In this document: positions 51,468 through 60,631 of the stretch, in pieces
Layout: each line of letters opens with the position of its first letter
Position numbering within the stretch: the stretch's first letter is position 1
DNA from: Streptomyces erythrochromogenes
GTDB taxonomy: Bacteria > Actinomycetota > Actinomycetes > Streptomycetales > Streptomycetaceae
Direction: 5' to 3'
Length of the DNA stretch: 64,000 bases
Assembly: GCF_036170895.1 (NCBI RefSeq)
Contig: NZ_CP108036.1
Location: forward strand, 7,475,501-7,539,500
The notes under the pieces: generated by a model
The model's input: only the letters and a program-made list of their open reading frames with translations
Told to the model about the DNA's origin: nothing
Database searches by the model: none
Translations under genes and position numbers: made by a program

Positions 51468-52103
51468 GTGCGACTTGATCACGTGTCCTATGCGGTGGCC
51501 CGCGACAGCTTCGTCTCGACCGTCCAGTGGATCGGGTCGGCCCTCGGCGCCGGGTTCGTCGACGGGGGAGTGCACCCGCGATTCGGCACCCGCAATTTCA
51601 TTCTGCCGCTGAGCGGCGGCACCTACGTCGAGGTCGTCACCACACTCGACCACCCCGCCGCCGACCGCGCACCCTTCGGCCAGGCGGTCGCGCGCCGCGC
51701 CGCCGAGGGCGGCGGCTGGCTCGGTTGGGTCGTCTCCGTCGACGACATCGCCCCGGTCGAGGCCCGCCTCGGCCGCACCTCGGCCGAGGGGCACCGTGTC
51801 CGCCCCGACGGGTTCGACCTGAGGTGGAAGCAGATCGGCCTGCTGGAACTGCTGGAAGACCCGCAACTTCCCTACTTTCTGCAGTGGTTGGTGCCCACCG
51901 AGGAGCGCCCGAGCGCTGGCCCGCGCACCTCCACCACCATCCACGGGGTCTCCATCGCCGGCGACGCCGCATCCATCGCCGAATTCCTCGGCGAACCGGC
52001 CGACCACCCCCTCGACCAGATCGACGTCACCTGGGTCGAGGATGAGGAACCGGGCCTGGTCTCGGTCGAGTTCGCCACCGCCCGCGGCCCGGTCACGATC
52101 TGA
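51468..52103 (+). CDS. VOC-family (glyoxalase-like) protein
   Basis: 211 residues from GTG 51468. The opening strand VRLDHVSYAV carries the first metal-type histidine of glyoxalase-like VOC domains (LDH), followed by FGTRNFILPLSGGTYVEVV (Glu ligand position) and SVEFATARGPVTI at the end. A second half (RTSTTIHGVSIAGDAASIAEFLG) repeats the fold. Possible roles are lyase, dioxygenase or antibiotic-binding; nothing in the neighbourhood decides. Confidence 0.87.
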   Translation: MRLDHVSYAVARDSFVSTVQWIGSALGAGFVDGGVHPRFGTRNFILPLSGGTYVEVVTTLDHPAADRAPFGQAVARRAAEGGGWLGWVVSVDDIAPVEARLGRTSAEGHRVRPDGFDLRWKQIGLLELLEDPQLPYFLQWLVPTEERPSAGPRTSTTIHGVSIAGDAASIAEFLGEPADHPLDQIDVTWVEDEEPGLVSVEFATARGPVTI

Positions 52104-52154
52104 CCAGGGCCCGACTCCCGCCCTGCGGGAGCGGCCCGCGGGGGTCTCGTGGCC

Positions 52155-52760
52155 AAAGGGCGTTGCATAAGGCACCGCGCCGTGGCGAGGCTGTGCATGA
52201 CGGCGACGGCCCGGACGGCCTGGTGGAGGCCGTCTCCTTTCTGGCGGTCGCGGACCCGCTGGTGTTCGGCGTTGCCCTCCTCCTGGCCGCGCAGGAGGGG
52301 CCGTCCGGCCCTTCTGTGGTGCGGGACGATCAGGCCGGTGCCGAAGTAGGCGCCGTCCGCGATCACTGCCGTCCCCGCGGCCGCTGTGGGCAGGCCCGAC
52401 TCCCGCCAGACGTGGGCGTCGCCCTTGTCACCGGCGCCGGCCGGGCCGATGCGATCATCGGGTAGGAGGCATGAGCTGCACGTTCGCCGAGAACCGGTAG
52501 TTGTTCGACGAGGCACCGACCGTGCGGTCGCGGACCGGGGTCAAGATGCCGTCCACGTCCACAGCCGGCCGGTGCCTGTCACCTGGCCGAGGGGTCGGCC
52601 CCAGCGCCCGCAGCGGACGCAGCCGCCGGATGCTCCGGCAGACGGCGGCCCGGGGAGATCCCGAAGAAGCCTCGCCATGGTGCGGTGAAACAGCAGGTCA
52701 AGCACCACCTCGGCCTACCCGGGCAGGACCACACAGGAAGGCTGTGAGGGGCTGACCAAC
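52155..52760 (-). pseudogene. Degenerate IS5-family (DDE) transposase remnant
   Basis: In pieces on the minus strand: VDGILTPVRDRTVGASSNNY, RFSANVQLM, then a frame change near 52460, DKGDAHVWRESGLPTAAAGT and AVIADGAYFGTGLIVPHHRR, GRPLLRGQEEGNAEHQRVRD and QKGDGLHQAVRAVAVMHSLA. These match DDE_Tnp_4 proteins, but the block between NAEHQRVR and QKGDGLH (normally the ARVEHxFARMKxxKILRDCR region with the last catalytic Glu) is deleted. The 5' part (52560-52760) is only vaguely recognisable. No intact terminal repeats were found. It cannot transpose. Confidence 0.7.
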
Positions 52761-53067
52761 TCGCCCTCGGCATCGCGCCGGACCAAGCCGAGGCTCCGGC
52801 CACGCTCTCGGCGGCTCTTATCCAGGAAAGTAGTAAAGGGCGACCACCGGATGGACTTCACCGCGAAGGCGGTCGACAGATGGCCGACCACGCCATGCGC
52901 CGAATGTACGGCTGAGCGCGCCGATATTCCCGCCTTTGTCGAGGGGCAGGAATATCGGCAGGCAATCAGGAGCCGCTGTACATTTCGGCACCATCAGTCG
53001 CGGCCGGTTGCATCATGTGCGGCGGATCATTTACCGGTCAAGGGTGAAGGTGGGAATTCGGGGCGTT
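52761..53067. other. Gap after transposase remnant
   Basis: 307 bases. Nothing supported. Fragments of reading frames on either strand have no start or ribosome site. The composition is slightly lower in GC around 52920-53040 than in the neighbours. Confidence 0.4.
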
Positions 53068-53796
53068 CTACTCCTCCTTCAGGTAGCCGCCGACGAAGCC
53101 GCGGTAGTCGCCCCAGACACGCTCACGCATGGTCCAGGAGCTGCCCCAGCAGTCCGCCTTCCAGGTGGTCTCGCTCTGGGCGTTGTCGGCCGGCGGGGAG
53201 GAGATCCACTCCTTCACCGGGCTGTTGTCGAAGTCGCAGCCCGGCACGTAGAGGTAGTGGGCGGCGCTGCCCGGGTACACCTTCCTGGTGTCCTTGCCCT
53301 TGACCTGGTAGTTGGTGCGGACCGTGACGCGCGCGACCTTCACGCCGAGGAACTTGTCGGTGACCGAGTACGAGGCCCACATGTCGCGGTAGCCCGACGC
53401 CCGCAGTGCCGAGGTCGAGTTGGGGGACGCCAGGTCCTCATCGCCGGCGGCCTCGCGCTCCTGGACGACGTCGCCGGCCGCGAGCGTCCTCCGGGTGACG
53501 CCCGGAGCCGCGGACTCGCCCGAATCGAGGAGCTGCTTGATCAGGGCGCGGTCCTCGATCAGGTCGAGGAACCGCTTCTTCTCGGCGGCCGAAAGGGCCG
53601 CGAAACCGTCGGCGGTCTCCTTGGCCTGCTCGTCCCCCTTGGCCACCTTCGTCGCGAGGTAGGCCTGATACTTCGCGACGCGGGCAGCCTGCGTGGCCGG
53701 GTTGCCGTCGGCCTGGGCCGAACCGGGCAGCAGCGCCAGGGTCACACCCGCGAGAACGACAGTGGGGACGAAGCTTTTCCTGATTGCGGAACGCAT
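53068..53796 (-). CDS. Secreted protein, unknown family
   Basis: 242 residues from ATG 53796. Signal peptide MRSAIRKSFVPTVVLAGVTLALLPGSAQA (1-29). A charged helical segment follows (VAKYQAYLATKVAKGDEQAKETADGFAALSAAEKKRFLDLIEDRALIKQLL), then a beta-rich domain (YRDMWASYSVTDKFLGVKVARVTVRTNYQVKGKD ... VYVPGCDFDN ... WKADCWGSSWTMRERVWGDYRG) with two cysteines. The GCD/ADCWG disulfide and WxxRxxVWG pattern is frequent in small Streptomyces exported proteins. Function unknown. Confidence 0.75.
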   Translation of the reverse strand: MRSAIRKSFVPTVVLAGVTLALLPGSAQADGNPATQAARVAKYQAYLATKVAKGDEQAKETADGFAALSAAEKKRFLDLIEDRALIKQLLDSGESAAPGVTRRTLAAGDVVQEREAAGDEDLASPNSTSALRASGYRDMWASYSVTDKFLGVKVARVTVRTNYQVKGKDTRKVYPGSAAHYLYVPGCDFDNSPVKEWISSPPADNAQSETTWKADCWGSSWTMRERVWGDYRGFVGGYLKEE

Positions 53797-54087
53797 GCTG
53801 AATTCTCTCTCTTGACTTTCGTGCCACCTGGTTGAATTCGGGCAGAAAGGGAGGAGTGCACGCATGCGCACCCTGTCATCCCCCCGCCCCCCGCATTGCG
53901 CGACCGGCTCTTTGCTCCCCAGCCGGCCGCGCAGCACAAAGACTGCACGGGGCGGCCGCGGGGCGTCAATCGATCCTCAATTATTTGAGCATCATCTGAG
54001 TTAAGGGGGTCCGGGAAGCCGGCTTTTGATTCGGAATTAAAGAATCCGCCAATTCGGAACTTGCTATTCCGTGAAGCTGGGCAGCCC

Positions 54088-55890
54088 GATGATATGGAAT
54101 TACCGCTTTTTCCGACCGGTCCCCTGCGCCCGCATGTGCTCCACCCGCCCGCCTCGCCCGATGTGCCCCTGTACGCGAGTGAGCCGCCCCCGGCCGCCGG
54201 GGGCGGCGGCCGACTGCGCCGCTCCGAGGCCGACCCCTGGGTCCAGATTCCGCCGGGGCACGTCACCAACGGCGGCACGCCGCTCACTGCCTGGCTCGTG
54301 TCCATGACCTCGGGGCGCACCCCCGCGCTGGTATGGAACACCACCGACACGGTCGACCCGGACGGCAGCGTCCAGATCAGGGCCGACTTCACCGGCCCGG
54401 CGGGTGCCACCGGCGCCACCCAGCCCCTTGCCGTGGTCGTCGACCGCAACGCGAGCGGCGCCGCCACAGTCCGGTCGGTCCGGGCACGCTGAACCTGCTG
54501 ACCGGCGACTTCGAGGTGTCGGCCACCGACGTCTCCGCCTTCGGCATGTCCGTCTCCCGCACCACCTCCTCGCGCGACCCGCACAAGGGCGCCAAGCAGG
54601 AGGGCCAGGCCGCGATCTTCGGCGAGGAGTGGGCCTCCGGCACGGCGGCCGAGATCGTCCAGTCCGACTACTCGCACATCGCGCGGGTCTCGGACACGGC
54701 CGTGGACGTCGTGACCACCTCGGGTGGCGCGCTGCACTTCACCGCCAACGCGACACGCAACGGCTGGGTCTCCGAGCCCGGCGCCGGCACAATGACCCTG
54801 ACCGGAAGTGTCAGCGGCTCGTTCACGCTGACCGACGACGGTGGCACGGTCACCGAGCCCCCCGGGGCGACCCGGCGATGACCACCTGGCAGGTCTCCAG
54901 CACCCAGGTCGGCGGAGTCGACAACTCGACCACCACCGTGGTGTCGGAAGCGGTCACCGCAGACACCAAACTGGCCCGCCCCAAGCGGGTCATCGCCCCG
55001 ACGTCCGCCCCGACCGCCTCGGCCTGCGCCACCACCCCGCAGACCAAGGGATGCCGCTCGCTGGAGTTCGTCTACGCGACCGCCACCACCGCCAACGGAT
55101 ACAGCACCTCCGCCGACTTCGCCGGCCAGGTCAAGGAGATCCGGCTGTGGTCCACCGAGCCCGGCGCCGCGAACGCCACCTCGAAGGCGGTCTCCACCTA
55201 CCGCTACGACGCCGGCGGCAACCTTCGCCAGCAGTGGGACCCCAACCTGGCGCAGAGCACCCAGGCGCAGTACGGCTACGACACCGCGGACCGCGTCAAC
55301 CGGCTGCAGGCCAAGTCCGAACTGCCCTCGTCGTTCACGTACGGCCAGGCGGGATCCTCGCCCACCGCCGGTGACAGCATGCTCCTCAAGTCCTCGCGGT
55401 CCGGCCTGAAGCCGGGCACGGCGGGCGAGGAGCAGGGCACCTCGGCCACCAGCGTGGTCTACGGCGTCCCGCTCACCGGCGGCGCGGCCCCGTACCCGAT
55501 GGGCACGGCCGACGCGAAGCCCTGGGGGCAGACCGGCGCACCCACCGACGCGACCGCCCTGTTGCCCGCCGACGCGCTCCCCCTCGTCCCACTCCGGTTC
55601 GGCACTCGCCGCCTAGGCCTACACCCGGGCGGCGACCACCTACCTGGGCGCCTCCGGCCGGCCCGTCAACAGCGCGTCGCCCGGCGGACACATCACCACC
55701 ACCCAGTACGACCAGTACGGCAACACCGTCCGCGAGCTCTCGGCCGCCAACCGGGCCCTGGCCCTGGGCGCGAGCCCCGCGGTCCAGGCCGCACAGGCCA
55801 ACCTGGGCATCGGCCAGCTGACCAGTGCCGAGCGCCCACCAGCTGAGCACGACGACCACGTTCGACGCGGCCGGACCGCGGCAGCTGGGC
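54088..55890 (+). pseudogene. RHS-repeat (polymorphic toxin-type) gene, broken by frameshifts
   Basis: Four overlapping frames make one RHS-like protein: (i) to 54492, TNGGTPLTAWLVSMTSGRTP and TTDTVDPDGSVQIRADFTGP; (ii) about 54495-54881, LNLLTGDFEVSATDVSAFGM and GALHFTANATRN; (iii) about 54877-55615, STYRYDAGGNLRQQWDP, YGYDTADRVNRLQAKSELP, SSFTYGQAGSSPT; (iv) about 55625-55890, ASGRPVNSASPGGHITTTQY, DQYGNTVRELSAANRALALG and HQLSTTTTFDAAG. YD-repeat blocks (YDAGGNL, YDTADRV, YDQYGNTV) are diagnostic. The toxin tip after the RHS core is missing; the sequence jumps into an antisense kinase fragment. No intact product. Confidence 0.82.
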
Positions 55891-55995
55891 AAGATCGCCG
55901 GGCAGCCCAACTGCTGGGCGAGCGCACGGGCGAGGGTGGTCTTCCCTGTGGCGGGAGGGCCGCTGACTACGACGAGGGTCGGGCGGTTTTACATG
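55871..55995 (-). pseudogene. N-terminal fragment of a P-loop kinase/ATPase
   Basis: The minus strand from 55995 reads RPTLVVVSGPPATGKTTLAR and ALAQQLGCPAI, a complete Walker A region of an AAA_33/zeta-like small kinase, then goes straight into antisense RHS sequence after about 35 residues. A TAA stop lies just before the first codon, so even the start is lost. It marks the breakpoint where two unrelated sequences were joined. Confidence 0.65.
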
Positions 55996-56029
55996 GGCTG
56001 CACTCCGATGCAGGCCATCACGACTGGGC

Positions 56030-56747
56030 AGGGGGGAGATCAGGGGCGCGCCTGGCGGCTTGTGGAGCTGGAAGGCGATGAACCCGGGCTGGTGGGCCAG
56101 TTTCTCGTACTCGGTCGCGTGGCGGCGGGTCATCGAATGGGCGGGTCGGCGTTCGATGAGGCGGTCGACGGCGAGGCCCGCGGCGCTGAACTCGTCGAAC
56201 CATGCCTGGAGGGGCTGACGCCAGTAGCGGTGGGTCATGCTGCCGGACCGGGATTCCTCCACGTGGCGGGCGTCGAAGTAGCTGCCGCCGTCTGCGAGCC
56301 AGTCCGCGGTGGGGTGGCTGGTGGAGATGATGATCCTCCCACCGGGCCGTAGGAGGCGTGCGATCTCGGTCAGGGCGCGGAAGCGGTCGTGGGCATAGCG
56401 GAGGACCAGGGCGAGCAGGACGATGTCGAAGCTGGCGCCGGCGGCCCAGGTGAGGGGCTCGTCGAGGTCATGCTGTCGGATCTGGGCGAGCGAACCGAGG
56501 CGCTCGCGGGCGAGGCGCCCACCATGTCCGCGCTCTGGTCGATGTCGACAGTGTCGGCTCCGCGCGCGGCGAGCTCGGAGAGGTACGGGCCGGGGCCGCA
56601 GCCGCCGTCCAGGATGCACACGCCGTTCACGTCGCCAAGGAGACCGAGGACGGTGGGGCGGTCGTAGTGCGCGTTGTAAGGGCTGACGGGGGCCTCGCGG
56701 GCAAAGGCGTCGGCGAAGCCGTCGTACGGTGCGTCAGCAGGGTGCAT
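56030..56747 (-). pseudogene. Class I methyltransferase, frameshifted
   Basis: From ATG 56747 the frame gives APYDGFADAFAREAPVSPYN and CILDGGCGPGPYLSELAARG, ADTVDIDQSADMV; near 56515 a one-base shift is needed to continue ARERLGSLAQIRQHDLDEPL, FDIVLLALVLRYAHDRFRAL, LLRPGGRIIISTSHP and HQPGFIAFQLHKPPGA. Together these make a normal Methyltransf_11/25 enzyme. The first ATG overlaps the 3' end of the upstream gene by 14 bases, indicating an old operon. The 3' end runs on without its own stop. Confidence 0.75.
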
Positions 56748-57353
56748 GCACGGCTCCCTTCAACGGAATAGCGGCCTCCGGACTCTGCCCGGTCCGGGAG
56801 TCGAGGCCGTGGGGGAGTAGACGGCCGAGGAGCGCCTGGTCGGGCAGGCGGTGTGTGGTAAACGTGGCGTGCAGGCTGCGGACGGCGTGTTCGTAGACGT
56901 GAGCCGGGGCGGTCAGGCCCACGGCGATGTGGCCATCGAGTCGCTGGTCGAAGTCGCGGAACCACTGCCGGTACTCCTCCGCGAGCCTCCGACGGCTGGC
57001 TGGCGCCGGTAGAAGGTGTCCCGGGCGAGGGTGAAGGGGTCGGGAACCGATCCCACATACGAGTCCTGGCCCGCGTAGAGAACACCTTCGCCCGTATGAA
57101 GAGGCGTCTTGAATCGGCACCGCCGCCCGTCCGCGGGCTGCCATGCGTGCTGGATCCAGGTGTACCGGCCCTCTCGCGAGCTGGGCCAGACCTCCAGCTC
57201 CGGCACCGGCCGGCTCGCCGCCCTCCCGCAGGTCGGCCGGCGACCGGCGACGACCTGTCCGAACAGCACCGCTGGTTCGCCAAGAAGCATCCGGACCTCC
57301 GCATGCGGCCGCCCCACCCGTTCGTCAAAGACAATGGGCTGACGAGCAGTCAT
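56734..57353 (-). pseudogene. Unknown gene with frameshift, upstream partner of the methyltransferase
   Basis: Start ATG 57353 (GGAG 4 nt before). First part: MTARQPIVFDERVGRPHAEV, RMLLGEPAVLFGQVVAGRRP, EGRYTWIQHAWQPADG, GQDSYVGSVPDPFTLARDTF. A shift near 57000 is needed to continue RRLAEEYRQWFRDFDQRLDG, HIAVGLTAPAHVYEHAVRSL and HGLDSRTGQSPEAAIPLKG to the TGA at 56734. The joined product of about 205 residues has no family I know; W/Y-rich beta strands and a final helix are visible. Confidence 0.6.
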
Positions 57354-57387
57354 TGATCTCCAGGCGCTGCCGGGGCACGATGCAGGA

Positions 57388-57828
57388 ATGACCGACCAGC
57401 GCTGCGACCACGGACTGATAGTCGGCCAGTGCGGGCACTGCAAGCCGGTGCCGCACGGGCTCACCGCCAACGTCTGGACCACCCGCGGCGGCTCCGTCTT
57501 CCACCGGACGGTCGCCTGCGAAGCTCTCGCCGACGGCCAATCGCGCGCCGCACGTTTCGGCCGGGAAGTTCACCAGCCCACCCGTACCGCACTCGCCGAC
57601 GCCATGGCCCAGGGCCGCGGCGCCTGCATCCCCTGCTTCCCCGCCTACAGGCCGTCCCGCACCGCCAAGCCCTGCCTGGTCCGTGAGAACGGCCGGTGGC
57701 TGCCCGGCCTGCTCACCGAGTGGCGGCGCGGCGGGGACGGTCGGTGGAGTGGCGTGGTCTCGTACACCGCCGACGGCGATCAGGCCACCGTCCTCAAGGA
57801 TCAGGACGACTTACGTCCCGCCCCTTGA
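57388..57828 (+). CDS. Small Cys-rich hypothetical protein
   Basis: 146 residues from ATG 57388 (CAGGA overlaps closely upstream). An N-terminal CDHGLIVGQCGHC gives a C-x9-C-x2-C metal motif, followed by VWTTRGGSVFHRTVACEALADGQ (an RNA/DNA-binding-like helix) and GACIPCFPAY (CxxC). The C-terminal third WLPGLLTEWRRGGDGRWSGVVSYTADGDQATVLKDQDDL is a small beta (SH3/Tudor-like) unit. It resembles zinc-ribbon proteins of integrative elements, but I cannot assign a family. Intact in an otherwise decayed zone. Confidence 0.65.
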   Translation: MTDQRCDHGLIVGQCGHCKPVPHGLTANVWTTRGGSVFHRTVACEALADGQSRAARFGREVHQPTRTALADAMAQGRGACIPCFPAYRPSRTAKPCLVRENGRWLPGLLTEWRRGGDGRWSGVVSYTADGDQATVLKDQDDLRPAP

Positions 57829-57975
57829 TCCCGCCCGCAGCCCCAGCAAGCCTGGCCGTCGTCCTCGGCCCCGGGGGCTACGCCGCCCTTCACCCACACT
57901 GCCGCACCCGCACTCCACAACAACCTGCCCCACGCCCGCCGGGACTCCGCCTCTCAGCCGGCCGACCTCGCACAC

Positions 57976-58350
57976 ATGGACGCCCTGTGCGGCTACTTGG
58001 CCCCGGCCCGCGGTCACCTGCCCCGGGACTGGCCACGAGTGACGTTGACCAAGCCGTCGACGGACGCGCGCCTCGACGCTGCCCTGGCCCTGGACGCCGC
58101 CCACGCGGTGAGCCCCGATCAGCGGCTGCTGCGCGTCCTGCTCCGCGACGATCAGACCGCCTTCGAAAGGGCCTTGGACGAACGCCTGGCGCAGCACCGA
58201 GCCGGCGTCGGCGGGGATCCCGCGCCCGGAAGCCTCCTCCCCCTGGGCGCGATCGCCTTGGCCGCACTCGCCGTGCAGGTTCATGGCTGGGACCTGCAGG
58301 GCAGGTCCGCATACCTTCCCGCCGCGCTGCTGAAGGCCTTGTCAGGCTGA
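57976..58350 (+). CDS. Imm49-like immunity protein (possibly 5' truncated)
   Basis: 124 residues from ATG 57976; the frame is open upstream (ALHNNLPHARRDSASQPADLAH) without a good start, so the N-terminus may be lost. Helical body: ARLDAALALDAAHAVSPDQRLLRVLLRDD, FERALDERLAQHRAG, then the Imm49 C-terminal signature LLPLGAIALAALAVQVHGWDLQGRSAYLPAALLKAL. Imm49 proteins neutralise nuclease-type toxins of polymorphic systems (family knowledge). Its position 2 kb from the broken RHS gene suggests a surviving immunity gene. Confidence 0.65.
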   Translation: MDALCGYLAPARGHLPRDWPRVTLTKPSTDARLDAALALDAAHAVSPDQRLLRVLLRDDQTAFERALDERLAQHRAGVGGDPAPGSLLPLGAIALAALAVQVHGWDLQGRSAYLPAALLKALSG

Positions 58351-58591
58351 GCGGTTCTCGAGGTGTTTCCCAGCTCAGGACGTGTTCAGCCGCGGTCACC
58401 CAGCAGCCCGCTCCACGCCGGGCCAGGCGAGGGCTGCGAGTTGCGCCTGGTCGAGATTGTCGCTGCGATCTCTCGGCACCCTGAATGTCTGGATCACGGG
58501 TTGGCGTGGCAGCGGGATACGTGCGCCATGTGGGTGATGGTTAATCATGTCTGCCTGTACGAACAGCTGCTGGTGAGATGAGGAAGCTGCT

Positions 58592-59284
58592 ATGAGCACG
58601 GGAAGATGGCTGTGGGTCTGCCTACAGCGCTACGTCATGACCGGGGCTCTCGGCTGGGTGGCCGCGGCGCTGATACTGCCGGTTCTGGGCGACGATCCCT
58701 TCTGGGCGTCGTTCGGCGCGGGGCTGGGAGTGGGGCTGATCGGGGTGCCGCTCCTGACGACCGTGACCATGTTCGTCCGTCCTGCTGGCCGGTCGGCGGT
58801 TCGAGCCGCCGACCGGCGGTCCCTCGCGGATCCGGGGCGGCTGGCTGATCGTGCTGCCTCTGGTCCTGCTGCTGCCCGTGGCCCTGCTCGTGCCACTGCA
58901 GTATCTGATCGTGCTCGGCGCGCAGTTCGTGTACCTGGGGTGGGTGCTGCCCTGCCAGGACGCCCGCGACACGGCGGAGGTGCTGCGCTCACTCGCCGAC
59001 CCGGCCGTCCCTGCGGAGCAGCGGGCCCGGATGGCGCGGGCGGTCGCGGGACTGCGGACAGGGTTGTTGTCGAAGCCCTGGTGCAGACCTCGGCCGACGC
59101 AGAGCCGGAGGTCGCCGAAGCGGGTCTGGAGACCCTCTGCACCATCTGGCGGCGCGACGGAGTCGTCGGCGAGGACCTGCTGCTGAAGCTCGACCCGCGG
59201 GCCCAGGGCCGGGTCCGGGCCCTCCGGCGTCAGGGTGCGGAGCCCTTGGTGAGAACGGCAGCGATCGGCTTCGACGCTCCGTGA
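58592..59284 (+). pseudogene. Membrane protein gene with two compensating frameshifts
   Basis: From ATG 58592: RWLWVCLQRYVMTGALGWVA, AALILPVLGDDPFWASFGAG and LGVGLIGVPLLTTVTMFVRP (two helices). Between about 58800 and 59060 the coherent protein is in another frame: GGWLIVLPLVLLLPVALLVP, LQYLIVLGAQFVYLGWVLPC and DTAEVLRSLADPAVPAEQRA. It then returns to the first frame: VVVEALVQTSADAEPEVAEA, GLETLCTIWRRDG and REGA-free ending TAAIGFDAP with TGA at 59282. Two indels, one plus one minus, restore the frame. As it stands the middle is Arg-rich nonsense. The IS21 element inserts 22 bases after the stop. Confidence 0.65.
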
Positions 59285-59375
59285 AACGACTCACGTAGGC
59301 TTCCCGTGTCGCTGCTGCGTGAAAACTGACCCCCTGGCAGTCTCCGAATCTTGACCCCCTCCGGACTCTTGGAGG

Positions 59376-60628
59376 GTGCTGAACGTGGAGGACTGGGCAG
59401 AGATACGCCGGCTGCATCGAGCGGAAGGTGTGCCCATCAAGGAGATCTCGCGGCGACTGGGGGTGGCCCGCAACACGGTGCGGGCCGCGTTGTCCTCAGA
59501 GCGACCGCCTAAGTACCAGCGGACACTTCGGGGATCGGTCGTCGACCCGTTCGAACCGCAGATCCGCGTCCTGCTGAACGAGTGGCCGCGGATGCCGGCA
59601 CCGGTCATCGCCGAGCGGATCGGCTGGCCGTACTCGTTGCCGCCGCTGCGGAAGCGGCTGGCGGTGATCCGGCCGGAGTACGTCGGCATCGACCCGGTCG
59701 ACCGAGTGACCTACGAGCCCGGCGAGATCGCCAAGTGCGATCTGTGGTTCCCCGAGACGAAGGTGCGAGTCGCTGCCGGACAGGAACGGGTCCTGCCCGT
59801 GCTGGTGATGTCGCTCGGGTTCTCCCGCTTCATGACTGCGACGATGATTCCGACCCGCCAGGCCGGCGACATCCTCTCGGGCATGTGGTCACTGATCAGC
59901 GGCATCGGCAGGGTCACGAAGACACCCGTCTGGGACCGCGAGTCCGCGATCGGCGGGACCGGGCGGGTGACCGCTCCCGCGGCGGCGTTAGCTGGAGGCT
60001 TGCCACCAAGATCAAGCTGGCGCCGCCCCGCGACCCGGAATACAAGGGAATCGTTGAACGCAACAACCAGTACCTGGAGACCTCGTTCCTCCCCGGCCGG
60101 CAGTTCGCCTCCCCGGCCGACTTCAATCACCAGCTGGGCGACTGGCTGATCAGGGCTAACGCGCGGACAGTCCGCTCGATCCAGGGCCGCCCGGTCGACC
60201 TGCTGGAGACCGACTACCTGTCGATGTTGCCGCTACCGCCGATCACCCCGCCCATCGGGCTGAACCACCGGATCCGGCTGAGCCGTGACTACTACGTCCG
60301 CGTCGACACCGTCGACTACTCGGTCGACCCGCAGGTCATCGGCCGCTTCGTCGACATCACCGCCTCCCCGCAGGAGGTCAGGGTCCTCTGCGAGGGCCAG
60401 CTCGTCGCCCGACACGCCAGGTCCTGGGCCAAGCAGGGCGTGGTCACCGACCCGGTCCACGTTGCAACCGCCGCCCGACTACGTCAGGCCCTGGCGTTCG
60501 ACCGCGAAAGACGTGCGGCAGCCACCCGCCAGCACGCCGACGGCCACAGCGTCGCGCTGCGGGCCCTGCCGGACTACGACGCCCTGTTCGGCGTCGACTT
60601 CAACCCGCCGTCCACGAAAGCGAAGTGA
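59376..60628 (+). pseudogene. istA: istA, IS21 transposase, one frameshift
   Basis: Helix-turn-helix start VEDWAEIRRLHRAEGVPIKE and ISRRLGVARNTVRAALSS, DDE integrase core (CDLWFPETKVRVAAGQERVL, first Asp) and, after a one-base deletion near 60000, the part with ATKIKLAPPRDPEYKGIVER, NNQYLETSFLPGRQFASPAD (last Glu in VERNN) and a C-terminal domain to FNPPSTKAK. Without the shift the frame ends at 60149. It overlaps the usual IS21 length (about 415 residues). A dead or programmed-shift transposase; dead is more likely because istB is also shifted. Confidence 0.82.
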
Positions 60629-60631
60629 CCC

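Noticed and set aside
59376..60628. Programmed frameshift in istA
   Set aside because: The site near 60000 has no slippery A-stretch, and istB needs a separate correction, so simple mutation or error is more likely.
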